Positions 53,063-62,229 of a stretch of 64,000 nt of DNA are shown here, piece after piece. This DNA is from JBFONV01 sp040779335. GTDB taxonomy: Bacteria; Pseudomonadota; Gammaproteobacteria; Enterobacterales; Alteromonadaceae. The position numbers and the translations under genes are program-made. The stretch is from NCBI GenBank assembly GCA_040779335.1, contig JBFONV010000003.1, forward strand, positions 434,001 to 498,000, given 5' to 3'. The notes beneath the pieces were generated by a model. That model did no database searches, was not told where the DNA came from, and was given only the letters and a program-made list of their open reading frames with translations. The stretch's first letter is position 1. Every line of letters starts with the position of its first letter.

Positions 53063-54982
53063 CTATCCAAATAATTTCTTCAATTTATCTTTAACTTTCT
53101 CTTTTATCTTATCTTTGGCTTCGCTTGATACGTCTGGTGTAAATTTCACTTGGTGAAAAGGTCCACTAACTTTAATAGGAATAGTTATCCCGCTGACATT
53201 TTCGTCTCCGGTTTGTCCTTGTGAGGTTGCGACTAGTTTTGTCGCTAATTTTAAGGCCAGTTTAGTGTCAGGTAAATTAATATCTCCAGCTCCTTTAACT
53301 CTGATAAAAGGGTTTGTTAGGGAGATATTATCGGTATGGGCATTGCCTTTTTTGATATCAAATTGTCCAGATAACGCAGCAAAATCTGTTTTTTCTGAAT
53401 GCATAAAGTTTTTATCTAAATCTACTCCTTGAAAATTACCTGACATTAGGTTTTGAGCACTGCGCGCTAATGCTCCTAAGTTAACCCCTTTAATGGCACC
53501 ATCTTCAATCGCCAAATTTAACGTTCCATTTAGGTTGGCAATAAACTCAGCCTGGCTACTTCCTTGAGAATTAAGCTGCCAATTAATATTACCCTTACCT
53601 AACAATTTATTAAAATTAACAACGTCAGTGAATAGTGGCTCAGCATCTATCGCGGTTAACGTAAATTCGCTAGCCACGTTATACGGTTTATTTTTAGCGT
53701 TAATATTTATACTGCCAACGCCTTGCCCATTATAAGCGTTAAACTCCTCTAGTTTTATAACAGCCTTGCCCTGCTTCACATTAACGTTAAGGCTATTGTG
53801 TGCTAGTTTGATTTCATTTAAGAACAATGCCGTCGATTTGAGTTTAATATCAAGATCAATGTTATTAAGCGCCGATAAATCAATGGCGGTATTATCCCAT
53901 ACAACGGGAGCTTGCTCGTCGTTGCTGGTCGTTATTTCGGGTGTAGTTTTCGCAGTATTTTCATTCGACGCTAAATAAGGAGTAAGGTTTAATATTCCTA
54001 AATCAACGTCTGCTTGAATATTCATAGGAGTAGAAAAGGTTAACCTTGAGCCGCCACGAATAGCTAAATCATCTAAAGTTAGCGTTAAATCCTTAAGCTG
54101 CACTGCATTGTTTTCATAAAGAATATCACTTGAGAATTTAAATGCTTTTAATACTTCATTACTCATCGTTGACTTTATTTTTTGCCAAGCCAATAACTCC
54201 CGCAATGAATGACCGTCAGCCGTTAACTTACCGGAAATTTTTTCTCCGCCCTTAGCAACATTCCCCGTATATTCTAGGGTTATTGCCTCTGAAGATACGT
54301 TAAAAATTGCATCAAACCTTTGCTCATTCATCATAGTGTCAAGGCTATTAATATTGGCATTAATGGCAATATTCTCGCTCATATAATTCATGGCACCATC
54401 TAATATTAACGATTGCTGCAAAGACGGCAGTAATACTTTCAAATTAATTTGCTCAAGATAATGTTCATTATTGGTGGCAGCATCAAAGTAGGTTACGCCG
54501 CCGTCGATGATTTCGACCTGACCAAAATTCAAATCAAAATCTACGGGTAAACTCGGTTTTTCGGCTGACGTTGATCCCCCTGCGGGCGCCACTTGTTGAT
54601 TAAATTGCCAATTCCCTTTCCCATCTGTGTCTTGTTCTAAAAAGAATTTCGGTGCAACAAAAACAAATTTTTCAATAACAAGTTGCTTTGATAACAATGA
54701 TAGCCAAGGAATATGAACAACTAGCTTGTCCATAGTTACCATCTCATCATGTTTACTCCCTGAAACATTAGCAAACCTTATCTCCGGTAACTCAAGTGTT
54801 AGTGACGGAAATAAGCCAAGCTCTGCTTCTTTTCCAACCGCTAAGCGCCTGCCAGTAATATCTTGTACCTTACTGGTAAGTTGAACAACAATATCGTGGG
54901 TCGAAATAAACTGGCTGCCCACGAAGACTGCTATCACTAACAGTAATAATATCCCGACTATCCATTTACCTAAAACTCGCAT
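53063..54982 (-). CDS. AsmA-family protein
   Basis: This 639-residue inner-membrane-anchored protein has one N-terminal helix (~7-25), a short AsmA N-domain (ITGRRLAVGKEAELGLFPSLTL shifted over two segments) and a long beta-rich periplasmic body ending in the AsmA C-domain (NLAIEDGAIKGVNLGALARSAQNLM, then KKGNAHTDNISLTNPFIRVKGAGDINL). AsmA proteins belong to the bridge-like lipid-transfer group and influence outer-membrane lipid homeostasis. It stands alone between the tRNA terminator and an M28 peptidase gene. Which AsmA paralogue it corresponds to is not clear. Confidence 0.88.
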   Translation of the reverse strand: MRVLGKWIVGILLLLVIAVFVGSQFISTHDIVVQLTSKVQDITGRRLAVGKEAELGLFPSLTLELPEIRFANVSGSKHDEMVTMDKLVVHIPWLSLLSKQLVIEKFVFVAPKFFLEQDTDGKGNWQFNQQVAPAGGSTSAEKPSLPVDFDLNFGQVEIIDGGVTYFDAATNNEHYLEQINLKVLLPSLQQSLILDGAMNYMSENIAINANINSLDTMMNEQRFDAIFNVSSEAITLEYTGNVAKGGEKISGKLTADGHSLRELLAWQKIKSTMSNEVLKAFKFSSDILYENNAVQLKDLTLTLDDLAIRGGSRLTFSTPMNIQADVDLGILNLTPYLASNENTAKTTPEITTSNDEQAPVVWDNTAIDLSALNNIDLDIKLKSTALFLNEIKLAHNSLNVNVKQGKAVIKLEEFNAYNGQGVGSININAKNKPYNVASEFTLTAIDAEPLFTDVVNFNKLLGKGNINWQLNSQGSSQAEFIANLNGTLNLAIEDGAIKGVNLGALARSAQNLMSGNFQGVDLDKNFMHSEKTDFAALSGQFDIKKGNAHTDNISLTNPFIRVKGAGDINLPDTKLALKLATKLVATSQGQTGDENVSGITIPIKVSGPFHQVKFTPDVSSEAKDKIKEKVKDKLKKLFG

Positions 54983-55307
54983 AATTTCCCTTATTTATCT
55001 CAAAGTTAGTATCGATAATAATTAATTGTAGTTGGTGTATAAGATCTAAACGTATTTGCAGTGCACTTTTAGTCATTATTAAAAGCACTACGCTGCTATT
55101 AGCATTGATAGATAGTTAGTAATAAAAACACGGCAAAAGTTCACTTAGTAACGTCCTAGTATTAATTATACGCACCAGACAGCACCGCTAATCCTAGCAA
55201 CTAAGGTTTAATGACATTTGTCATAAAAAAAAGTGGGCCTTAAGCCCACTTTTTCATAATCATATTCTTGTAAAGAACTTGATATTACCTGAATAAAGAC
55301 ATTCTCT
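54983..55307. other. Intergenic region AsmA-like to M28 peptidase
   Basis: This 325-base gap carries the asmA-like promoter on the left and the peptidase terminator on the right. No gene is seen in it. Confidence 0.45.
55223..55254 (-). terminator. Terminator after the M28 peptidase
   Basis: On the minus strand GAAAAAGTGGGC and GCCCACTTTTTT form a stem of about 11 bases with a five-base loop and a long T run. It lies about 55 bases after the peptidase stop. Confidence 0.9.
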
Positions 55308-56948
55308 TTATTTAGTCATCATCACGTCACGAGCAGCCTTAAACTCAGTTCCCTGCTGCCAATTCGGCCAATCATCCGTATTTGCTAACAAGTAACCAAC
55401 TTCAAAAAACAACTGTAATTCTGCAACTAATCCATCCCAGCCCCACGCGTCGTTGTACTCATCGCACGTTTGATGATAACAACGTGCAACTACCGCTTTT
55501 ACAGGTTTAGCTATTTTTTCCTGTTCATCGTTTAACAACATAGAGCCACCGCCAGCACTCAACGCTGGAACCCCCTTCTTAGCTAAGCTAAAGTGATCAG
55601 AGCGATAGTAATAACCACGTTCAGGTGTTTGCTCTGGGGTTAAGGTTCTATTTTGACGTTTAGCCGCCTTTGTTAGGTATTGTTCTAGATGTGATTTACC
55701 AAAGCCGACTACGGTAATATCTTTTTTAAGTCCGGTAATGTCTAAGCTGTCCATATTCACCAAGCCAACAATTTTATTCAATGGCATAGTAGGATGATTA
55801 GCAAAATAACGAGAGCCTAAACGACCTTGCTCCTCGGCAGTAACCGCGGTGAATGTTATTGAACGTTCAGGTGTTTCCTTAAGCTTACTATATGCTCTTG
55901 CGATATGAATAAGACCCGCTGTCCCCGTCGCATTGTCATGAGCACCGTTATAAATTTCTTTTTTACCGTCAACTATAGTAGAACCGAGGTGATCCCAATG
56001 TCCCATATATATGACGTGCTCGTCCGCTCTTTTGCTGCCGGGTAAAGTTGCCAATACGTTATTTGAAACCGACTCTTTAATTTCATTTTTAACATTGATA
56101 GAGGCCGTTTGCTTTAACGAGACGGCTTTAAAGTCGGCTTTTAATGCGCGTTTCTTCATGTCCTCAAAATCAAAGCCCGCTTTAGTCATTAATTCTGCGG
56201 CTTTATCGCGAGAGATCCACATTTCAACATCAACCGCGGCTTCGTTCACTTCTTTCGCCGGTAAATGATATTGCGCGCCCGTCCAGCTGCTTTCTATAAC
56301 ATTCCAGCCGTAACTGGCAGGTTTGGTTTCATGCACAATAATTGCGCCAGCTGCGCCTTGTCTTGCCGCTTCTTCATATTTGTACGTCCAACGACCGTAA
56401 TAGGTCATGGTGTTACCTTCAAATAGCTCAGGATCCTGAGTGGCATAACCAGGATCATTCACTAAAACAACCACTGTTTTCCCTTTTACATCAACATCTT
56501 TATAATCATTCCATTGATATTCTGGCGCATTGATACCATAACCGACAAACACCAATTCTGAGTTGTTTAAGCTAATGGATTTTTGAGTTTGACGTGAACT
56601 AGCAACAAAATTTTTCGGAAAAGAAAAATCCATATCACCAATTTGTAAGTTCGTTGGTGTACTTTCTATCGACACCATTGGCACGGCTTGCACATAGCTA
56701 TCGCCATTGCCCGGTTTTAAGCCTAGTTGCTTAAATTCTTTAATCAACAAATCAGTGGTTAATTTTTCACCGTGTGTTGATGGTTCTCTGCCACCAAATT
56801 CGTCTGAGGATAATAATTTAACATGCGCCTTAATCGCAGGAATATCAAAAGAATGATATGCCTTATCAAAGTCGTCGTTCGCTAATACAGAAGTGCTTAG
56901 CAATAGCCCAATAGAGACAGGTAATAATTGAGGTAATTTAATATTCAA
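55308..56948 (-). CDS. Exported M28-family metallopeptidase
   Basis: This 546-residue exported zinc peptidase has a signal peptide (to STSVLA), an N-terminal M28 part, a PA-like insert (~130-270, KGKTVVVLVNDPG and GAAGAIIVHET), and the catalytic part with MGHWDHLG, NGAHDNATGTA, FTAVTAEEQGRLGS and NMDSLDI carrying the two-zinc ligands and the catalytic Glu. YRSDHFSLAKKGVPAL supplies the last histidine. It is probably a periplasmic or secreted aminopeptidase or carboxypeptidase. It is monocistronic and ends in a strong terminator. Confidence 0.9.
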   Translation of the reverse strand: MNIKLPQLLPVSIGLLLSTSVLANDDFDKAYHSFDIPAIKAHVKLLSSDEFGGREPSTHGEKLTTDLLIKEFKQLGLKPGNGDSYVQAVPMVSIESTPTNLQIGDMDFSFPKNFVASSRQTQKSISLNNSELVFVGYGINAPEYQWNDYKDVDVKGKTVVVLVNDPGYATQDPELFEGNTMTYYGRWTYKYEEAARQGAAGAIIVHETKPASYGWNVIESSWTGAQYHLPAKEVNEAAVDVEMWISRDKAAELMTKAGFDFEDMKKRALKADFKAVSLKQTASINVKNEIKESVSNNVLATLPGSKRADEHVIYMGHWDHLGSTIVDGKKEIYNGAHDNATGTAGLIHIARAYSKLKETPERSITFTAVTAEEQGRLGSRYFANHPTMPLNKIVGLVNMDSLDITGLKKDITVVGFGKSHLEQYLTKAAKRQNRTLTPEQTPERGYYYRSDHFSLAKKGVPALSAGGGSMLLNDEQEKIAKPVKAVVARCYHQTCDEYNDAWGWDGLVAELQLFFEVGYLLANTDDWPNWQQGTEFKAARDVMMTK

Positions 56949-57121
56949 AATAATTCCTTGTTACGGCATAGCCGTTTATGCATCAGAAAAAAATCGTCAA
57001 TTAGAATATCTGTAATTACGGGCGAACTCTAGTGAAAGAAGACTAACAGTTGATATACGTCGACCAAATAACTGGGTGTTTTGTACAGATATGCTTGCAA
57101 TGTTTAATTGAATTAATTGGG

Positions 57122-58027
57122 TTAAGTCATTTTGTAATTCAATAAATTGCGTCCAAATTCGACCAGACTTTGTGAAACCTTCTTGTGCAAGCCCCTTTCA
57201 AGAACCCAGCTGTGCCAATACAAATTTCGTTGTAAATGATGTTTGGGCGCTAAGTCAACCAAACGGCCATCGGCTAAATATTCATTAGCTTGCGTGTGCG
57301 GCAGCAAGCAATAAGCGACTCCTGCTAGTGCCATGGTAACAAAAGCTTCAGAAGAACGTACCACATGACTCGGGTAGTCGGCTGCTTTTAAGTGAAAATA
57401 TGATTCGATGTAATCACTATGCATAGTATCTTGTTGGTCATACTCCACGCTAGGCGCACGCTTTAATGTCTGTTGATTTAACCCCTTGGCAAAATATCGA
57501 GCTTTAAAGTCTGGTGTCGCGCAAAGTATATAATCAACTAAGCCAACTTCTTGCACTTTGCAGCCAGTAAAGCTTTCACTCTGACTGCTTAATGCAGCAA
57601 ACACTTCCCCTTTCTTAAGTAAATTTTTAGTTCGTGTTTCATCACAAACTTGTAGTTTTAAAGCAATCGGGTATTTTTTCAGCAAAGGAGTAAGTGCCGG
57701 AATAAACCAACTGGCCAACGTATCGGCATTAACTGCTATAGATATTTGAACTGTAGATTCCGCCTCTTCCGGCAGGATATGCTTTATTAAATCGTATTCT
57801 AACTGGCGAACCTGTCTAAAATGTTGCAAGAGTTTTTCTCCTACAGAGGTAGCTGCTAAAGGCGTCCCTCGGATCAAAACGGGTTGCGAAACAAACTGCT
57901 CTAACTGTTTTATACGCTGGGACACCGCAGATTGGGTAATATTGAGTTTATCTGCTGCTTTGTCGAAACTTTGCTCATTCAATACCACGTCAAATGCGTG
58001 GATCAGTTTATAGTCTAAAGGTCTCAT
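57122..58027 (-). CDS. argP: LysR-family regulator ArgP
   Basis: ArgP activates the argO exporter in response to arginine or canavanine and is antagonised by lysine. The 301-residue product has the LysR helix-turn-helix near the N-terminus (LDYKLIHAFDVVLNEQSFDKA, split from KLNITQSAVSQRIKQLEQ) and the LysR co-inducer domain; QPVLIRGTPLAATSVGEKLLQHFRQV appears over two segments as in ArgP. It is divergent from argO across 108 bases, the classical arrangement. Confidence 0.9.
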   Translation of the reverse strand: MRPLDYKLIHAFDVVLNEQSFDKAADKLNITQSAVSQRIKQLEQFVSQPVLIRGTPLAATSVGEKLLQHFRQVRQLEYDLIKHILPEEAESTVQISIAVNADTLASWFIPALTPLLKKYPIALKLQVCDETRTKNLLKKGEVFAALSSQSESFTGCKVQEVGLVDYILCATPDFKARYFAKGLNQQTLKRAPSVEYDQQDTMHSDYIESYFHLKAADYPSHVVRSSEAFVTMALAGVAYCLLPHTQANEYLADGRLVDLAPKHHLQRNLYWHSWVLERGLHKKVSQSLVEFGRNLLNYKMT

Positions 58028-58106
58028 TAATTTTATTAATATATAGTTAATTTATTTAATTTTACTTATTTTAGTATTCTTCTTATCTTATCGCCAGTTT
58101 CTTCGG

Positions 58107-58135
58107 TTAAGTAAGGTTTAAGTAAGGTTTAAGTA
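58107..58135 (+). repeat. Tandem repeat carrying duplicated ribosome-binding sites before argO
   Basis: TTAAGTAAGGT occurs twice in direct tandem and is followed by a partial third copy (TTAAGTA) that runs into the argO ATG. Each full copy carries an AAGG. The nearer one is eight bases from the start codon and is the likely ribosome-binding site. Confidence 0.85.
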
Positions 58136-58747
58136 ATGACAACATTTCCAATTTTAAACGGTTTTATGATTGGTGCCGGTATGATCATCCCTATTGGCGT
58201 GCAAAATTCTTATGTATTGAACCAAGGCATAAAACGAAACTTTCATTTTATTGCCGCGAGTATTTGCATACTTTGTGACTTTATCTTAATGGCCGCGGGA
58301 GTATTTGGTGGTGGTGCCTTATTAGCCAGTAACGCATTACTGCTAAATATTGTCACTTGGCTTGGGATCGCCTTTCTTACCGGCTATGGCGCAATGTTCT
58401 TTAAAAGCTTTTTATATGATAGCCAGCAAGACAAAGATGAAGTGGAATTACTTCGTACTAGAAAGGCCGTTATTTTAACGACACTTGCGGTGACGTTGCT
58501 TAATCCACATGTATATCTAGACACCATAGTGATTATTGGCAGCATTAGCAGTCAATATCCGGACGAGGATAAATTGGGATTTTTAATTGGCATCGCCTTA
58601 GCATCGTTAGTGTGGTTTTATTCGTTATCGTTTGCCGCCGCAAAAATGGCCCCTTGGCTAAGTCAAAATCATGTCCAACGAGTCATTAATTTGATTGTCG
58701 CGTTAATAATGTGGTTTATCGCTATATCACTGGTAAGCAACGTTTAA
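58136..58747 (+). CDS. argO: LysE/ArgO-family amino-acid exporter
   Basis: ArgO exports arginine (and its analogue canavanine) across the inner membrane. The 203-residue product has six hydrophobic helices and the LysE motifs GAGMIIPIGVQNSYVLNQGI and, later, LLNPHVYLDTIVIIG, plus the ending VALIMWFIAISLV. Its divergent neighbour is argP. A canavanine or lysine substrate is possible, but the closest resemblance is to ArgO. Confidence 0.9.
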   Translation: MTTFPILNGFMIGAGMIIPIGVQNSYVLNQGIKRNFHFIAASICILCDFILMAAGVFGGGALLASNALLLNIVTWLGIAFLTGYGAMFFKSFLYDSQQDKDEVELLRTRKAVILTTLAVTLLNPHVYLDTIVIIGSISSQYPDEDKLGFLIGIALASLVWFYSLSFAAAKMAPWLSQNHVQRVINLIVALIMWFIAISLVSNV

Positions 58748-58785
58748 CTTTTTAGAGAGCAGTTTATAGGCAGCTGTTTTTCTCG

Positions 58786-58821
58786 CCCCCTTAATGAGCA
58801 CATAGCGTTAAGGGGGATTTT
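58786..58821. terminator. Hairpin between argO and the sensor kinase
   Basis: CCCCCTTAA and TTAAGGGGG form a perfect nine-base stem with a 13-base loop between two convergent genes. Plus-strand ATTTTATT follows it; the minus strand lacks a good T run. It is a probable argO terminator. Confidence 0.65.
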
Positions 58822-60328
58822 ATTGTTTAAAATACAATTTAAATTCTGCACCGCCTAATAATGCTGATGAATTGATGCTTAGGCTACCGTGGTAACTTTT
58901 TACTAAATCTTTTACGATGGCCAAACCAATACCGTGTCCTGATTGATAAGTATCTGCGCGTGTACCTCGCTGCAAAATGGCTTGCTTAAGATCGTCCTCG
59001 ACACCACTGCCATCATCAGCAACTATTATCTCTAAACCATGCTTCTCGCGCTTTGCACCAATGAAAACGGTATGCTTTGCCGCCTTACACGCGTTATCCA
59101 GTAAATTCCCCAACAATTCCATCAAATCAGCTTCATCACCTTTAAAAATAAGCTCTGGGCAGACGTCACTCTTTATTAGAATGTCATTGTTTCTGTATAT
59201 TTTATTGAGTGTATTAACTAATTTATCGACAACCTTCGATACTTCAATGCCCAAATGCCAAGACGATTGTCCGGCACTTTGTGCCCGTTTCAACTGATAT
59301 TCAATGGTATTATTAATGGTATTAAGCTGTTCTAAAGAGGTATCTGAAAGCTCTCCCTGTGATTGGATCACAGCAAGCGGTGTTTTTAAACTGTGGGCAA
59401 GATCTGATAACGCATTTCGATAGCGTTTACGTTGACTTTCTTCGGTGCTCAATAACGTATTCAGTTGTTCAGTGACCTGCTCTAACTCAACTGGATAAGA
59501 GCCTTTAAGACGAGCCGTCTTACCTGATTCAACCGCAGTTAGTTCATTTTTTAATAAGCTTAACGGGCGTAACGTCCATATTAGCCAAAGCACTTGAACA
59601 AACATAAGTAATGCCATAAGTATGGCCAGCCACATCCATAATTGGTGTTTAAACTGTGCAGCAGTAGCTAAAAAGTCAACCTGATCTTTAATGATATGCA
59701 AAGTAAATGGAAAAGAAGTGTTATTTTCAGTGTAACTAACACTATAACTGTAAAGTAGGTGCGGCGTGCCTTCAATTAATATCTCGCTAAAGGAGGTATC
59801 TCCTAAAGGGGGAACAATCAAGTTTTTAGGTAAGTCTAGCGCGAAAAATGATGCTGAATTCCATAATTTAACCACGTTTTCCTTTTTCAAGGTATCTTCA
59901 TCGATTGCAGTGATCACCGCATTCTTGTTGCTCAGCGTTTGCTCTGTTTTTATGGTAGTTGTCTGTTCGTTACTGGCTTGCACTTGTGTCGCTTGCTGCT
60001 GGGTACCTTGTTGTTGGAGACCTTGCTGCTGGGTAATCAAGGCATATAAACCTGACTGAATAACATTAAATTGGTTTTCTAGCAGTTGTTCGGGCAGAAA
60101 CAACTCATTATTACTAACTTCTGCGACGGCTAAAATAGAGTAACTGTAAGCGCTAAGCTCATTCTTAATGGCACTTTTTATTTGCTCCTCAAAAGCACTA
60201 TTTAAGGTAAAACCTATGATAGGCAATATTAATACTATCACCAACATAGCACTGAACACTAAGCGCACTTTTAGTGAGTTTAATTGCCATAGTGACAAAC
60301 GCCGAACGTGCTTCTCGTTAGCTGTCAT
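58820..60328 (-). CDS. PhoQ-like sensor histidine kinase
   Basis: This 502-residue inner-membrane kinase has TM helices at about 20-42 and 232-254 around a periplasmic sensor, then a HAMP part, the H-box DLAHSLKTPLAVIQ with the PhoQ-like SLKTP, and an HATPase domain (ELLGNLLDNACKAAKH, DDGSGV, GHGIGLAIVKDLV). The periplasmic domain contains a Gln/Thr-rich low-complexity insert (QQQGLQQQGTQQQATQ, about residues 100-115) not expected in PhoQ. It overlaps the response regulator gene by 11 bases. The signal could be divalent cations or antimicrobial peptides by analogy. Confidence 0.88.
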   Translation of the reverse strand: MTANEKHVRRLSLWQLNSLKVRLVFSAMLVIVLILPIIGFTLNSAFEEQIKSAIKNELSAYSYSILAVAEVSNNELFLPEQLLENQFNVIQSGLYALITQQQGLQQQGTQQQATQVQASNEQTTTIKTEQTLSNKNAVITAIDEDTLKKENVVKLWNSASFFALDLPKNLIVPPLGDTSFSEILIEGTPHLLYSYSVSYTENNTSFPFTLHIIKDQVDFLATAAQFKHQLWMWLAILMALLMFVQVLWLIWTLRPLSLLKNELTAVESGKTARLKGSYPVELEQVTEQLNTLLSTEESQRKRYRNALSDLAHSLKTPLAVIQSQGELSDTSLEQLNTINNTIEYQLKRAQSAGQSSWHLGIEVSKVVDKLVNTLNKIYRNNDILIKSDVCPELIFKGDEADLMELLGNLLDNACKAAKHTVFIGAKREKHGLEIIVADDGSGVEDDLKQAILQRGTRADTYQSGHGIGLAIVKDLVKSYHGSLSINSSALLGGAEFKLYFKQ

Positions 60329-61004
60329 CGGCTAATATTCTTCTTAATTTATACCCTTGCCCTCTAAGTGTTTCGATGACATTTAGTTCACTATCAGGGT
60401 CTAGTTTCTTGCGTAAACGGCGAATAAATACTTCAATCACGTTTGAATCTAAATCGAAATCTTGATCATATATATGCTCGGTCAAAGTGGTTTTTGACTT
60501 AACTTCGCCAACATGCATCATTAGATATTCCAGTAACTTATATTCATAGCTGGTTAAGTTTATATCTACATCATTAACGCTAACCTGCGAACTGGCAGTA
60601 TTTATCGATATCGGTCCATTGTTGATAATAGGACTTGCTTGCCCTGCGGCGCGACGAATAAGTGCATTTAAGCGCGCCAATAGTTCTTCAGCTTGAAAAG
60701 GTTTTGTTAAATAATCGTCTGCGCCGGCTTCTAATCCTTCAACCTTATCTTGCCAGCGATCACGCGCGGTCAATATAATAATAGGAAAAGAAATCTGTTG
60801 TGCCCGTAACGCTTTTATTAGGCTTATGCCATCTAACTTAGGTAAGCCGACATCAATAATTGCCGCATCGTAACCGTACTCCTGCGCTTGAAATAAACCG
60901 GTTTCCCCATCTCCTGCCAAATCGACACTGTAGTTAGCTTTTAAGAGTTGACTATTCAGGTTTTGTTGTAGTGCTAAATCATCTTCAACTAATAATAAAC
61001 GCAT
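60318..61004 (-). CDS. PhoP/QseB-like response regulator
   Basis: This 228-residue OmpR-class regulator has the acidic pair in LVEDDLALQQN, phospho-acceptor Asp51 in IIDVGLPKLDG, ILTARDRW, and DYLTKPFQAEELLARL. The winged-helix domain reads LTSYEYKLLEYLMMHVGEVKSK in two parts, then SNVIEVFIRRLRKKLD and ETLRGQGYKLR. It lies between a PepSY-protein gene (3-base gap) and the sensor kinase (11-base overlap), the usual order for PepSY-PhoPQ units. The PepSY gene is a likely target. Confidence 0.9.
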   Translation of the reverse strand: MRLLLVEDDLALQQNLNSQLLKANYSVDLAGDGETGLFQAQEYGYDAAIIDVGLPKLDGISLIKALRAQQISFPIIILTARDRWQDKVEGLEAGADDYLTKPFQAEELLARLNALIRRAAGQASPIINNGPISINTASSQVSVNDVDINLTSYEYKLLEYLMMHVGEVKSKTTLTEHIYDQDFDLDSNVIEVFIRRLRKKLDPDSELNVIETLRGQGYKLRRILADDS

Positions 61005-61007
61005 CGT

Positions 61008-61328
61008 CTAATTCCCAATCACTCTGCCTGTTTGAGCGTCAATCAACACAGAAACAATATGCCCATCTTGTTTCAAAACTTTTACACGATATGCTTGTTG
61101 GCCACTTGCACGGGTAGTTTGTACTTTGAGCACTTTACCTCCGACACGACCTTGCGCTACCTTAGCCGCCTGTTGAGGAGACACAACTTTTGGCGCTTTA
61201 GGTGCTTTAGCCGGTTTAACAGATTTACTGCGCTCACTTTTTTGCTCTCCACCGCTAGCAGCCAACGCACTGTTCAGCGGAGATAGAAATAAAAAAGTTA
61301 AAGTTAATACAAGCGTTACAAGTTTCAT
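61008..61328 (-). CDS. Exported PepSY-domain protein
   Basis: The 106-residue product has a signal peptide (to SALAA), a basic Lys/Pro/Ala-rich linker (KSVKPAKAPKAPK) and one PepSY domain (SPQQAAKVAQGRVGGKVLKV, then AYRVKVLKQDGHIVSVLIDA and TGRVIGN). PepSY domains are thought to inhibit proteases or act as sensor accessories. I choose the ATG at 61328, eight bases after AAAGG, since it gives a clean signal peptide; the frame extends seven codons upstream. It is the first gene of the two-component operon. Confidence 0.85.
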   Translation of the reverse strand: MKLVTLVLTLTFLFLSPLNSALAASGGEQKSERSKSVKPAKAPKAPKVVSPQQAAKVAQGRVGGKVLKVQTTRASGQQAYRVKVLKQDGHIVSVLIDAQTGRVIGN

Positions 61329-61399
61329 GATTAGCACCTTTACAAACATTCTTTATTTAGTGTAAAAGATTGAATCTTCTAAATAAACAAAGAAGTTAA

Positions 61400-61945
61400 T
61401 TAAACCGGCTGAACCTTTATTTTTACACGCATTTTTCGACCGGGACGACTATTCATTTGTGTTGTAAACACCTCCCCTCTATAACGATAGGTGACCTGAT
61501 AGTGATCCAACGTTTTTACTTTTTTGTTACGAACTTTACATGTTGCGTGCGGGTCATAATGAGAGCCATGTTGATAATGGTATTTGTCATTACGGGTTGA
61601 CGTTATTTCATTGCCAATTGCCCCGCCGATCACAGCGCCAGTAAAAATGCCGATGTGCTTAGCATCTGAATGTTTAAGAATGTTTTTGGCGATTGTACCA
61701 CCAATCGCCGCGCCAATTACGGTAGGCAACACTTTATCGGCACGATGATGACTACGTTTATTTTTGTACGCTTGCGGCCTATTGCAACGATGATCTACAT
61801 ATTGAGCCGATGTATATTTATAAACAGGTGTCGTATTGATAACCTTAGCTTGGTCATAATAGACATTACGGTGATTTCCTGCTTGTACATTAAAGGCACA
61901 AATTATTGCAGCACTCGACATGATTAATTTAGATAATGTGTTCAT
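61400..61945 (-). CDS. Glycine-zipper 2TM-domain outer-membrane-type protein
   Basis: The 181-residue product has a signal peptide (to NVQA) and a glycine-zipper pair (VIGAAIGGTIAKNIL and GIFTGAVIGGAIGNEI) of the Rickettsia 17-kDa-antigen type. The C-terminal segment (CKVRNKKVKTLDHYQVTYRY) is also typical of that group. It is rich in His, Tyr and Lys. The ATG at 61945 has AGGAGA seven bases upstream and is preferred over the frame start 12 codons earlier. The function is unknown; related proteins sit in the envelope. No lipobox cysteine is present. Confidence 0.8.
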   Translation of the reverse strand: MNTLSKLIMSSAAIICAFNVQAGNHRNVYYDQAKVINTTPVYKYTSAQYVDHRCNRPQAYKNKRSHHRADKVLPTVIGAAIGGTIAKNILKHSDAKHIGIFTGAVIGGAIGNEITSTRNDKYHYQHGSHYDPHATCKVRNKKVKTLDHYQVTYRYRGEVFTTQMNSRPGRKMRVKIKVQPV

Positions 61946-62229
61946 AAACTTTCTCCTAAGTATCTTTTCCCAAATTGACAATATGTTGCCTATTGGAAAG
62001 CTTAAGACATAGCATAAGCTGGGGTAGCTGAATTGAAGCTGAACAATTTTACTTTAGTAATATATCTATGAATGGACACAACCTGCATAACGTGTGTTAG
62101 GTAGTAAAAATATACTGCCAACGAAAAAGCATGAATGGGGGAACTGCTGGAGCATAAAGCAACGTTCAAAATAAGTGGGTGTGTATCGTGAAGAAATAAG
62201 TATAAAGTTTATACTTATTTCTTCCGTGA

